Of a stretch of 64,000 nt of DNA, positions 1 to 10,486 are shown piece by piece. The first letter of the stretch is position 1. The number at the start of each line of letters is the position of its first letter. Below the pieces are notes generated by a model. It was not told where the DNA came from. It searched no databases and was given only the letters and a program-made list of their open reading frames with translations. The stretch is from Styela clava (taxonomy: Eukaryota > Chordata > Ascidiacea > Stolidobranchia > Styelidae): NCBI RefSeq assembly GCF_964204865.1, contig NC_135260.1:4216001-4280000 (forward strand). Direction: 5' to 3'. The position numbers were made by a program, and so were the translations under genes.

Positions 1-3000
1 GCGGTTGTGGAGGAGTCTGTTGTGTATCCGGTTTTGTGGCTGACTGTTGTGGAACTTCTCTTCTTTTCGCAAGTTGTGCTCGGAGTTTGTATTTCATGTT
101 GGCATTTGCAGCTCCACCTTTACCTCGACCGCCATATTTACGGAGATCTGCGTTCTGTGACTGTTGAGCTAGTTGCTCCTGCAAAATGGATGTTGTTTGG
201 TTTTTATTTTATTTATTTTAGATAATTCCTCGATCGCCCCGACGAGTCTCACATGATTACTAATTGAAATGTCTCATTTATGTTTTTGCACTGAAAATCG
301 TAGTGGATCCTCATCAGTTCCACACCGGATGACGTGAATAATGTGTAACACGTTACTCGTTATATATAAATGTACGTACTTGATAGAGAAATACAATTTA
401 TTTTATTTTGTTTCAAATAACTAAGGTCTCCTGCAGGCTTTAATGCAGTTGCGAAATTAATATGCGGTGTCGAATAAAAGTCTTGGCGTTAATTACCATT
501 TAATTATTGCTCGTTCAGCATCGATTTTAAGTCTATATATACAAGTCATCCGGTCCCACAATATTAATGCAAGATGAATAAACAACCAGTCCAGACATCT
601 GATGCAAATAACTGGCCAATACCCGATATGGACCTGTAACCGGACGAGGGGCCGAGGTTCGCTATACATGATTAAGCCGTCTTATCGACTTTCTTCTCAC
701 CTGGGTTAAATATGTGAATCCAATTTTATCCTAACTGTCAGCTAATTAATCATTGTACTCAAGTTAAAAATCAGTGCGATTGCTATTTGATTTTTTATTT
801 CGCACACGAAATGCCTCTCAAACGGTATCCAAACGCATATCATTTTCATTTTCGAAATAAATATTTTACAGTAATAGATAAGTAAATAAAGTTTTGATCC
901 ATTTAGGCAGTCCGTGTAATTTTAAAGTTTTGTTTTAGTTAGCGCTCATTCAAACGTCATCGTGATGATCATCGCATTCTCACCGTCGTCATCAGTACTG
1001 TTTTATTACTGTTGCTGTCTTTTTTCGTCCGTATCGTCGTTTCACGTGTTGCGTTTGATAGCGTTCCTCTAAGTACAGTGAGCTATTTACGGTTACATTA
1101 TTTGATATAGCAGTTTAGGATAGCATTGCCTATTATATTGTTATGTTCCGGCAGTGTGGCACATCGTGCTAAGCGTTAGGAATACGCTCGCCATCGCACC
1201 TTTGAATCTCATGGCGATAATTTTGTGCGAGAGGATTGATGAACTCCTCACCTCCGCAGGGTGTTTCACGTAACCGCTGGTCGGTTAGGGCTTCCTCCGC
1301 CATCAAGTCCATGTATCTGAAACAAAATAACAAGCTAACTAACCCCATACCCGGCATGGACTGGTAACCGGACGAGAAGCTGTGGTTCGTTATATGATAA
1401 AGCCTTCTATACCCCAAGGAATAAATATCTAAAAGCCGTCTATCGGTTTCCCCTCCACCGAGATAAATATATAAATCATATCCTATCCTAAATCATAGTA
1501 GTTTCGTTTATGGCGTCCTAATTACTGTATTTCGAATTGTTCGATAAAACATTATGATATTTGCATGTCCACAGCTTGTATTGTATTGCGTTCGTAGTTT
1601 CTGATATTTCTTGTTTGTCGTGTTATGTATCTGTCGTTATGGTATCTTGCTGTTAAATTGGGTTGTTTTTTGTAAGTATTAGTTTTATATTTTGTATGGG
1701 TTATCCTTGATAATTTATACGGTGTTCTTTATTTCATTTATATTTCAGTCAACCGTTTTGAATATTTTCCGTAAACGCGTCTGACAAAACGACTTATCAT
1801 TTCCCGGTCCCAAAAGTAACAACCAGACTGTAAATTTCAAATACGTATCGATTTCCGCCATTTTTTTATGTAGGCAAAAACAGACGACAAACCATTTTAT
1901 GTCGTGCCGATCGGTGTTTGGGAGACTCGAGTTCCTGTTCCAGCGAACAACAATAAATAAGCAAAGTGATTCATAGTCCAATTAGTTCCCCAAATTAGCT
2001 AAGATTATTACGACAATAGATAAAAAGGTTTGATTCGATTTTTAATTCAAAATACAATCTTTTCGTCGTGCTATCCAGCTGGCCAGGACTAGGTGACATT
2101 TTCCACCCTCACTTATTTGAACACAGAATGAAAATTTCTTACTGTACGAACCGGTATTGGGAATACCTTCCTCTTTTCACAAAATAAAAGCGATTTCTCA
2201 TCCCACTATGAAACAAATATTTGGTAAAAGTGTCCACAGATCACTTTATTCTTCAAAACAGAAAACTAAAGTGAAGGCGAAAAATTCTAACCTGTCTAAG
2301 TTTCTCTTGTTCCTCTTGTAACTTTAATTGTTCTTCGTGAACTTTGGACAACTCGTACAAAGCGCCGAAAGCTCTTTTCCCTTCAGGTGATACCAGGAAC
2401 CCAAGTAGTGCAACTCGCTTTTCGTAATCTGTCTCCCACTCCTATAATGAGATATTATGGGTAAAAAAACTTGATGATGGAATATTTCAAGTTTCAAAGG
2501 TAATGAGTGTGTGAAACAGAGTTTATTATTCTGTGAAGCACTGAGGTAAAAGCGTGAATAAATAAATAAAGTACAATGCAGTTGATTGCGGTATAAACTA
2601 GAAGATGGCAATACGACCAACTGCCATCGAGGTCAAAGTCTTTTATATTTAAATCTAACGGGACGGGTACATGACATACTGCCGGGCTTCCCAAACTTTC
2701 AGGATCTAGACTCCTTCAAATATATTAAAAAAATTTTCGCGAGCCCCTGTTCCGAGAAGCGTCGCTTCTCAGATGCTATGTATTCTCTCGGAAAATAATC
2801 CTGAGACTTATGTTTGCACTAGTTTTTATAATTGTGTTGCGAATCAAAAGTCTAAAAAAGTACGATAAATATAGTACTTCGTGTTAAATTAGAGTACTCT
2901 TCGCGACCCTCAAAATTCGTTGCGCGACCCCGCAGCCCTGGCATACGATATACCCACGGAGTCATGGACTCTCGTCCGATTGTCAGTTTACCTGGAATAT

Positions 3001-5211
3001 CTACTTTAGAACTACCCAATCCATTATTTTGAATTCGTGCACTCAAATAATACAGATAACACTATACGCAGCACTTATCTTGACCGCTATACGTCTTGCG
3101 CAAAAACGCATAATCTCGAGTTCAAATCATCTTGGCCACTTTGAGACAACAATTCGATACCCAAATCTGATAACTGCTTTTTGCGATACAAATCTGACCA
3201 TTTACTACTTTACGGTGACTTTGTATCTATCACTGCTATACCTCTTGTGCGAAACGAATAATCTCGAGTGTATTTCCTCTTGCGCACTTTGACAATGGCG
3301 AACTTGAAAAAATTCCGGTCTTTCTCTAACTATAGTAGCTCGTCATATATAGAAGTGGATAATTGTGCAGAGTCTTGTTCGGGGAAAACACGTATAATGT
3401 AGCATACAAAACTAGGTACTCCCGAAGTATGTGAACCAAGATGGCGGACACCGGACCGTAGTATGTGTACGAGGTTAGGGTTAGTTTCATAATTGTATTC
3501 CAATTCTCCTTATTTTAATTTTATTACGAGTTCGGGGACTAGCCAAGTAACTCTCGTAGTATTTGTACCTGAAATGACCACTAATCTGGTACACATACTA
3601 TGCTCCGGTGTCCGCCATCTTGGTCCACATACTTTGGAAGTACCCAAAAATATAATCGACGAAACGCTCTGACACGTAACGCCTTCAAAGCGCTTCTGAT
3701 TGCTTAATTTGTGTGTTGTGTGTTAAGATGCAGATACTTTTTTTTAAATCTATTTTTAATATATTTTAATCCTTTCTGAGTGACGTTATTATATTCCCAC
3801 GGTTTAACTTCCGATACTGCAAAAGTTTAATCAACATCTGATTGGTTAACGATACAATGAAACAGACGACTTCTGACAAAGACTAAAGAATGTGTCTGTG
3901 ACGTAATAAGTAATAAATGAATACATTGTTGCGTAATTAAGATCATTGTTTGTAGTAATCGTCCTCGTCGACAGTTTTTGTTCCAATTGTCTAGTCTAGT
4001 TGTCGATGCCCAGCTCCGCGCGCCTTACAACCAAACAACCCGGTAAAGAGAAATCCTAACACCTGCTTGTGTGGAGACTTTTGGAAGCCTAACGTAAATT
4101 TTTTAGCCTTAACTCAAAAATATATTTGTCTTTACTTGGGATTTTTTGTACAAAGCCCCAGCCGAAAACACCTCCGGCATATCTAAAAATAAGAAAATTC
4201 CTAGTGTTTAGAACGCAGATTGGACTGGAAATTCTAATTTTCAAATCATTCCTGACCCCGACTAGATAATTTGTTAATACTAATACTAATTACTTATCGA
4301 TCTTAAGATCGGTAAGTATGTTGATAGGTATTTGTCTGTTTGTCTGTTTGTCTGTTTGTCTGTTTGTCTGTCTGTCTGTTTGTATGTTTGTCTGTTTGTC
4401 TGTTAGATGAACGCGATATCTCACGAACGCGTGGTTGAATCTGCTCCGAATTTTGCATGTGCATGCATCTTACCTCGGACCAGAAGCCTATAGATTTTGG
4501 GTTAATGTCCTATAATTAACGAGTTATTAACTAATTACCTATCTAAGATCGATAAGTCTTCGGTCTCCGACCGATATTCTCGTTTGTTAGTTAATACGTG
4601 GCGGCGGTCGGCGTGGATAATTCTTTGAGGGGGCGTAAAGATAATTGAATATAACATTTTAGTAGTTTATTGTTAGCTATAGTTATTTTTGAGGTGGGAC
4701 GCGAGACTTCTAAAAAGGGGCGAGGCTTAAAAAAAGTTTGTGAACCACTGCATTAGAGGCTCAATTGGATTATTTAGCTATATTTCGTTCATTACTCTAC
4801 TTTAAATCCGCTACGATTGGAAATTAGTTCATTCTAGAACATTGTGATTTATTTTTATATTCTTACAGTTACCCGTAACTGAATGTACAGGGCCTGTTCG
4901 GATTGAATGGCGTGAATGTTGAAGTATAAAACATTGTGCCCCAGGGCTTCTCAATTGCAAAAGTATTAGAGGCTGTATGCAGATGGCCTTGTTCCGACAA
5001 AAATAAATCGGATCGACCTCCTCTCCTAAATAATATCCGTACACAATATTGCGATTTATTTTGATCTACTTACTTTCATGTCGTCCAGTACATCTTTGCT
5101 CATCATTTTAGTTTGTCTCAATCTTCCAAGGACTCGATCTATTCCCAACTGTTCAACCAAATGCATTATACTTTCCAATTTGTCCTGTTTTGCTTTCGAC
5201 ATACGAACCAT
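1..5211 (-). CDS. Spliced gene, 5' part: coiled-coil-like protein of unknown family
   Basis: I do not recognise the family. Three coding exons read on the minus strand: 5211-5074 (ATG at 5211, 46 codons, ends at a GTAAGT donor), 2441-2292 (50 codons, acceptor ATTATAG, donor GTTAGA) and 178-1 (acceptor TTTTGCAG, open to the window edge, 59 codons visible). All joins are phase 0 and no stop interrupts them. The predicted product is at least 155 residues. The N-terminus MVRMSKAKQDKLES and the stretch HEEQLKLQEEQEKLRQ joined to EQLAQQSQ are charged, Gln/Glu-rich and helix-prone, suggesting a coiled coil. A Gly/Arg/Lys patch (KYGGRGKGG) and a Gln/Pro-rich part follow. There is no signal peptide or membrane span, so a cytosolic or nuclear protein is likely. 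The 3' end lies outside the window. A SINE sits in the intron between exons 2 and 3 and mimics an extra exon. Confidence 0.7.
609..742 (+). repeat. Truncated tRNA-SINE copy (3' part)
   Basis: This stretch matches the 3' half of the SINE at 1150-1492: both share GTAACCGGACGAG, a GGTTCGYTATA motif and the AAGCCGTC..ATCG segment. The tRNA-like head is missing. It lies in an intron of the leftmost gene. Confidence 0.55.
1150..1492 (+). repeat. tRNA-derived SINE
   Basis: The 5' end (GGCAGTGTGGCACATCGTGC) resembles a tRNA head with an A-box-like GTGGCACATCGTG. About 50 bp later CACCTTTGAATCTC stands where the B box would be. The body ends in a segment shared with 609-742. Read in reverse, it contains a pyrimidine tract plus AG and an open frame at 1169-1316 that imitates an exon. 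The frame does not fit the neighbouring exons, so I treat it as SINE sequence. Type and ends are by eye. Confidence 0.55.
3415..3644. mobile_element. Foldback MITE, GGTACTCCC family
   Basis: The terminal inverted repeats begin GGTACTCCCGAAGTATGTG and end CTTTGGAAGTACC. The inner arms repeat the CAAGATGGCGGACACCGG motif in inverted form. An 8-bp duplication, CAAAACTA before and CAAAAATA after, flanks it with one mismatch. There is no coding capacity. It lies in the first intron of the leftmost gene. Confidence 0.8.
4290..4585 (+). repeat. Dispersed repeat R (TTACTTATCGAT..hairpin..CTCGTTT)
   Basis: It starts TTACTTATCGATC and GGTAAGTATGTTGATAGG, then a TGTCTGTT microsatellite, then GCGATATCTCACGAA and a GACCAGAAGCCTAT block. 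It ends at a small hairpin (TCGGTCTCCGACCGA) followed by TATTCTCGTTT. Related copies lie at 42450-42752 and 52001-52487, and partial ones stand at the start of each 4.4-kb unit. The class is unclear: the 3' hairpin recalls Helitron-like elements, but canonical TC and CTRR termini are not seen. Confidence 0.65.
4331..4404. repeat. Microsatellite (TGTCTGTT)n
   Basis: A run of alternating TGTC and TGTT tetramers lies inside repeat R. It is short or absent in the other R copies, so it expanded locally. Confidence 0.9.
4626..4748 (-). mobile_element. hAT-like element end (CAGTGGTTC.. family)
   Basis: The sequence ends GTTTGTGAACCACTG, the reverse complement of a CAGTGGTTC hAT-type terminus. Just inside are TATAGTTATTTTTGAGG and a GGGGCGAGGCTT segment, shared with 21836-22122 and with the 4.4-kb units (for example 62993 onward). 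The other end is not found. Confidence 0.6.
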
Positions 5212-5516
5212 GATGCTTGATTTTTTTGAGTTATCTAAGGTTTAAACAAGTTTTTAATTTATATATAAATTGCTGTAAATGTACATAATATAAATAATAA
5301 TTAGTAGAATCCGTGTTATTTGGTGCGTATTTTGGTGTTTTTATACGACGTCGTCATTCGCCTTCCGCTCCTTAAAATGCTCTGCACAAGAATTCACTGC
5401 TAGGTAAGAAGCTAATATAGTTTGAATTAGAATATCTTCGATTGTATCATTTCCTATCCAATTTACACTCTGGGTCGGGCGGTCAGTATTGAAAATTTTA
5501 AACAAATATTTTGTTA

Positions 5517-5749
5517 ATTCCGTAGTATATGTATCAGGAATTAGGATTAGACCATAATTTTATTCCGATTTTCCTTAAGCTTTCCGGTTAACTGATAATA
5601 TTTTAGTTCTATTACGAGTTTGGTGACTGTCTGGTTAGCCAAGTGAATATACTCCCTGTCCATAGGTTTCAGTCCCTTTACACAAGTTGATGTAAATAGG
5701 TGAACAAAATTAGTTACCTCCATACTGGTAAACATACTCATGGAGCGCC
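5517..5749. mobile_element. MITE, GGTACTCCC family, long form
   Basis: This degraded copy matches the long form also seen at 32102, 34683 and, inverted, 31208. It has a CCGTAGTATATGTATCAGG left end, ATTTTATTCCGATTTTCCTT, a GCCAAGTGAATATA block, TTAGTTACCTCCATA and a GAGCGCCC right end. Flanking duplication is not clear. Confidence 0.65.
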
Positions 5750-6534
5750 CTTTAAAGTATATTTAGCTTGGAAGGTAAGTTTTTTCAGCGCCGGTTCACT
5801 TATGGCTCCCCCCCACCATATAGCATTGAAGCTTAAAGACTCAACTTTTCTGCCATGAACATCCCTATTCTATTTGTGTTTTTACTCGTATGCTGTGTTG
5901 CAATGTGAGATTGCTCGTCATTTTACGTCTACTCTGTTTTAGATCTAATTTAGAGTTTTGGCAACTTCCTCGATTTCCGTCCTATCTTGGGTATTGTAAT
6001 ACTATTAACAAACTGAAGATCTAAATAAACGATCCCAGATATAGTTGTGAGTGCTGTTGATATTTATGTCTGAAGACGTCATTATTAGGCATACGGAACA
6101 AGCAATAGGGTACGGACACTTCTTTTGCCAAGCAGGGCCGCGGTATCGGAGAATCTTTACACCCGCTTCACTCCAAATTTACTATTGTATTTTACTGAAT
6201 AACTGCTTTTTTACCTAACACAAACTCCAATTTCTAACAACTGTCAATCTTCCATTTCTTCATGATCATTTTTACTCCATAACAGTGGTTTTTGACCTTT
6301 CTCATGGGGCGGAACCCCCATAAAACATACACCAGATGCTTGAGGAATTTAAATCGGCTTATGCACAAAAATAATCAGTTAGTTACTAAACTAAAATTAA
6401 AATACCTATGTATACAAATCAAATCCAATACTGGCAAATAATGAATGATCTTTAAAATGTTGCAAGTTTTATGATAATGACAAGCCTAATGGTTATTTGA
6501 TTATAACTAAACAATACAAACATAGGGTGTCCAT

Positions 6535-6716
6535 AAAGTTCCTTTACAATTTCAATTTTGTTATGAAATCAGTTCTCAATATATTTTAACCATTTTTTTT
6601 AATCCGTGTTTAAGTATATTTACCTAATTCAATACATCTGTGAAGGCCAAAACAATATATGGTATCGATAAATTCCCTTTGCAATTTGAAAAAAAATTTC
6701 GACATCATGGACACCC
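6535..6716. mobile_element. Tc1/mariner-type MITE flanked by TA
   Basis: The inverted ends GGGTGTCCATAAAGTTC and GACATCATGGACACCC stand directly between two TA dinucleotides, the usual target duplication of Tc1/mariner elements. It is 182 bp long without a transposase. Related copies: 15148-15351 and an inverted partial at 21290-21404. Confidence 0.75.
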
Positions 6717-7603
6717 TATACATTTATATGTAAATCAAACCTAATACTGGCAAAACCAATCATCTTTAAAGTGTCTCAAGTTTGATAATAGTGTCAACCC
6801 TGATGATTATTTTAGTACTATTAAACAATATACATATACACGGGGTGGAAGCAAGAAAACAAAAAATTTGTTAAACAGATATTCATTTTTACAAAGCATA
6901 ACTTTTACAAAATTTCACATAGACCCATGTTATATTCCACTCCTAAATGCTGAAAATGTCGTCGTGCACTTCAGAGCTTCAGTGTCTTAACCTGAAGTCA
7001 TAGCTCGCATAGCGTTTTAAATGGTAATTTGTGGGATATTGTTTATAATCAACCAATAATTATACGCTTCATATTCGCTATCTCATCTGACTCTCAAATT
7101 TTCTGCTTTTCTAGCGACCCCCCTCCAATTAATATGAACTCTCAGATTCGAAGGAAACCTATGAACTGTATTGATAAAAACACTGGTTGAAATCACCTGC
7201 TCTATAAGCTAGCATAGGCTTCCGTTTTCCTACGATGTCCCAACAAGCCGAGATAAGCTTTCTATATGATGTGTAATGTTTTGGGCCGCTGATGTTATTA
7301 AAAATCGTATTGTCCTTTCGTGGAACGAGTATTAAATTCCTATAGCTCTGCTTTGTGTTATACCAGCGCCTTCGCACGGGCTACATGTCACACAAAGATC
7401 TTCGCTTTTGTCTTTCTGGAAATTCTATACTCATGGTTGTGGTAACATCATGTTTCGCAACCATTACGTTGGTATAGAACACTTTACAAAAAGCTGTAAA
7501 TTTATGTTGAGTATCAGGGCACTTCAAAGCCATTTTGAAAACACTTCATGCCAAATTGCATAAATGAGGGTATGTTACCCTAGCCCTGACATGAGCAAAA
7601 TAC

Positions 7604-7846
7604 TGCCCGTTGGTTAATTCAGTTTGACCCTCTAATGCTGCCACAGCCAAACAAAAATCAAATTTTGACGTTTCAACCCCCCCCCCCCCAAATTGGATTG
7701 TGATTAAGTTAGTTTTGGCACGAGACTTATTGTCTTCCACTTTTGCTTTTGTAACACTGTAATTATTGTCCATAAAATGTAACTTTTTTCGTCACACTTA
7801 CATGGCCAGCGCGTCTAGATGGGCTAAATATGCGACCCCAGGTCCA
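7604..7846 (+). mobile_element. hAT-like non-autonomous element, family A, 5'-truncated
   Basis: It matches the family-A element at 10140-10433: CCCGTTGGTTAATTCAG, AGTTTTGGCACGAG, AACACTGTAA, AAATGTAACTTTTT and the CTTACATGGCC right part. The left terminus is lost and a C-run (about 7678-7690) lies inside. A second hAT-like element is inserted just to its right, at 7876. Confidence 0.65.
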
Positions 7847-7875
7847 AAAGTAGTGCCAACCCACAACCTCTAGGG

Positions 7876-8575
7876 CAGGGTCGTCCAACCCGTGGCCCGC
7901 GGGCCACATGTGGCGCGCCGAAGATTTCTGAGTGGCCCGCGCTGTATTATTCGAAGCCCGATGTCTTTTACAAATCTGAGCCACTATTGAATCCTCTAAT
8001 AAAAAATTAATTATTTCTCGCCTTTCAAACGCGCGACAAGCACCAACGAGCTGTCGGAATCTTTTTTTAAAGTCTCTTTGCGGGCGTTATTGCCTGAGAG
8101 AGAGATGTTCAAATTTCTTTTTTATCGTCCGCTGTGTATTTCAATCTGTTTTACTGCTTTTTTTCTGTAAAGCTAAAAGAGGCAGTTTTCATGACCTCAA
8201 TATTTGACAGCTCTTACATATACGAGCAAGTTTTTTCACGGATGAACCATGTCAAATCCCCGTGATATCAGTAATTTTTACCATTCATATGAAAAGTTCG
8301 CTTCGCATTTCTACATCGCCCATAGCACCTAATCTTGACAACTTTGTATCAAATCAGTTCATACTTCACATTAGAATTGCTATGGATGGTAAAAACTTTT
8401 GACTTTACTGTATCTTCGTATTTTCATTGTTATTATAGTTTTGGTGTCAGGCTGTTTTTTCATTAACCTGTAGTCGGTGTAGTGAAAACTAGAACATAAC
8501 TACCATGACAAGTGGCCCGCGCAATCATTCGTAAACTAAAAGTGGCCCTTCCGCCAAAAAGTTTGGACAACCCTG
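7876..8575. mobile_element. hAT-like element, 700 bp, 8-bp TSD CTCTAGGG
   Basis: The ends are CAGGGTCGTCCAACCCGTGG and, inverted, GTTTGGACAACCCTG. Exact 8-bp direct repeats CTCTAGGG flank it at 7868-7875 and 8576-8583, the length typical of hAT transposons. The body shows no clear transposase frame, so it is non-autonomous or decayed. Confidence 0.85.
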
Positions 8576-8964
8576 CTCTAGGGTAACCTTAACCTACGAA
8601 AATGGCAAAAAAGTTGATTTCTGCCGCTAGCTTACAAGTCTAAAATGTTGTACAAATACAAAACTCCAGATTATAAATTCTATATTTTCATTTCATTAGA
8701 AAACCAATTACAATTCTGCATAGAGATTTTTTTGAAAATAATAATAAAAAGAGGGGTTAAAGGTCAATAGAAGTATAGTAACAGTAAAAGGCGAAGAAAG
8801 CGCATATTGATAAATCAATAAAATTAAAATTTTTAAATCGAAATAAGATTAAAAAAAGAATTTCAAATTATCGGTAATAGTGGCGAAATGTGTAATAAAA
8901 CGCTTCGTGCCTTGTATATTTGGTTCTACGGGACAACTACTTATTCTTCATCTATGCTCTTGTG

Positions 8965-9191
8965 GGTACTCAAAAGTATGTGCACCAGGATGGAAGACAC
9001 CGGAACGTCGTATGTGTGCCAGGTTAGGGTTAGGCCATAATTTTCAGCACAAATACTACAGGATTCACTTGGCTAATCACCGAACTCGTAATAGAACTAT
9101 AATGTGCAAAATTGAAAATAAATTATGGCCTAACCCTAACCTAGTACAAATACTAAGTTCCGATGTCCGATGCACATACTTCTGGAGTACC
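8965..9191. mobile_element. Foldback MITE, GGTACTCCC family
   Basis: The inverted ends GGTACTCAAAAGTATGTG and CATACTTCTGGAGTACC enclose arms carrying AGGTTAGGGTTAGGCC and its reverse complement. The flanks CTCTTGTG and CTTTTGTG are an 8-bp duplication with one mismatch. Confidence 0.8.
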
Positions 9192-9778
9192 CTTTTGTGT
9201 CGCTGGTCCTGTAAGCATACATTGCAGGATGCTATAGCAATATTGAAGAAAATTCAAGTGATTCAAATATTGCCCTTTCAAATTGGCGTTGTTATTTTAT
9301 TTCCAAGAGACCATTTTTTTTTGTTTTTTCAGAAGAATCTCCGTTACTAGTCTAATCGTATATGGAAATGAATAACTAGTTGGAGTCCTAAAAACGTAAA
9401 ATATTTTATTTGTGAAAATCTAGTGATGAAAAGGCGAATAAACGCAGTTTTCTGTGAAGAATAGGCGTAAAATTCCATAAACGTAAGTCTCAGCAGAGGA
9501 CTATTTTTATTGGAAGGAAACAAAACACTCTTCGAGCGTCTGTTGTACCTCATATTTTATATACATTTCGATTTTCACGTATTTACTATATCCCTATATT
9601 GAGGAGGAGTATTATGAATTGATTTCTAGAGTTCAATTCACATTATTGGGAACATTTGTGTGGCCAACTCATTTGTTGGCCACGGAGCAGCAACAGTCCG
9701 TTGTGAGTGATGGAAGACCTTTAAAAGATAAACACGAGTTCTAAATTTATTAATTTGGTAAATTTTCACGTGCTCCCG

Positions 9779-9872
9779 AAGTATTGGTACCGAGATGACG
9801 CACAACCTGAACGTAGTATGTGTACCAGGTCAGGGTTGTGCGTCATCTTGTTACGAAAACCTCCAGAGCGCC
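9779..9872. mobile_element. Short foldback MITE, GGTACTCCC family
   Basis: This is a 94-bp element with CGTGCTCCCGAAGTATTGG at one end and CCTCCAGAGCGCC at the other. GATGACGCACAACCTGA is inverted as CAGGGTTGTGCGTCATC. The flanks AATTTTCA and AGTTTTTA match at 6 of 8 bases. Confidence 0.6.
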
Positions 9873-10139
9873 AGTTTTTAAATTAAGAAAACAATCAATT
9901 TTTTCCGAATAACAATAATTTCGGATTTTTCAAAATTGCAATTTCTGAATCTTCTATTAGTTTGTGGAAACACAAATTTTCAGTAGCACTGAATTAGCAT
10001 AAAGGTATATAAATTTGGAATTATTTCGGAGACTTTAAAATAGGACTACTAGCACCTCAATTTAGAACGTTTGCAAAGACATAGTCAGAGCCCGCAATAG
10101 CTTACTATCATTTTGTAGTGTCAGGAGTTTGGCCAGTAG

Positions 10140-10433
10140 CAGGGGTTGGCAAACTACGGCCCGCGGGCCAAATCCGGCCCGTTGGGTAATTCAATCTGGC
10201 CCGCCTGATGCTGTCACAACCAAACTAAATTCAAATTTTGATATTTTAGCTGAATAATAGCTCAAGGAATTTGTTGAGATTGTTATTAAATTAGTTTTGA
10301 CACGAGGCTTATTGTTTTCTATTTTTGTTTTGAAAACACTGTAAAGATCGCGATTAAAATGTAACTTTTTGCGTCTTACATGGCCCGCCAGTATGAAATT
10401 TTTGCCACTGATTCAGAAACTTGCCTACCCCTG
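10140..10433 (+). mobile_element. hAT-like non-autonomous element, family A, full length
   Basis: It begins CAGGGGTTGGCAAACTACGG, followed by the CCCGCGGGCC palindrome. It ends CTTGCCTACCCCTG, preceded by ACATGGCCCGCCAGTATG. At 294 bp it cannot code for a transposase. No convincing 8-bp duplication remains. Other copies are at 7604, 13443 (inverted), 19877 (inverted fragment) and 25401. Confidence 0.75.
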
Positions 10434-10486
10434 GTTTATAGTGTCAAAAAAGACAAATAGGAAAAGGATTTTTTTTCTATTTCAGT

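Larger units (their letters stand above)
5212..10486. other. Intergenic region, transposon-rich, no gene seen
   Basis: No spliced gene could be assembled on either strand. The region holds foldback MITEs (5517-5749, 8965-9191, 9779-9872), a mariner-type MITE (6535-6716) and hAT-like elements (7604-7846, 7876-8575, 10140-10433). A hAT-like left end (CAGTGGTTTTTGACC) stands near 6284. The longest open frame, 8880-9350, runs across a MITE and is rejected. Confidence 0.7.

Noticed and set aside
1169..1417. Minus-strand open frame with a good acceptor that looks like a third exon of the leftmost gene
   Set aside because: It lies in a tRNA-derived SINE, its open frame does not match the phase of the exons at 2292-2441 and 1-178, and those two exons join directly in phase 0.
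4331..4404. Regular short repeats that might suggest a CRISPR-like array
   Set aside because: It is a plain TGTC/TGTT microsatellite without spacers, in a eukaryotic repeat.
8880..9350. 156-codon open frame on the plus strand
   Set aside because: It runs across the foldback MITE at 8965-9191 and has no protein-like composition.
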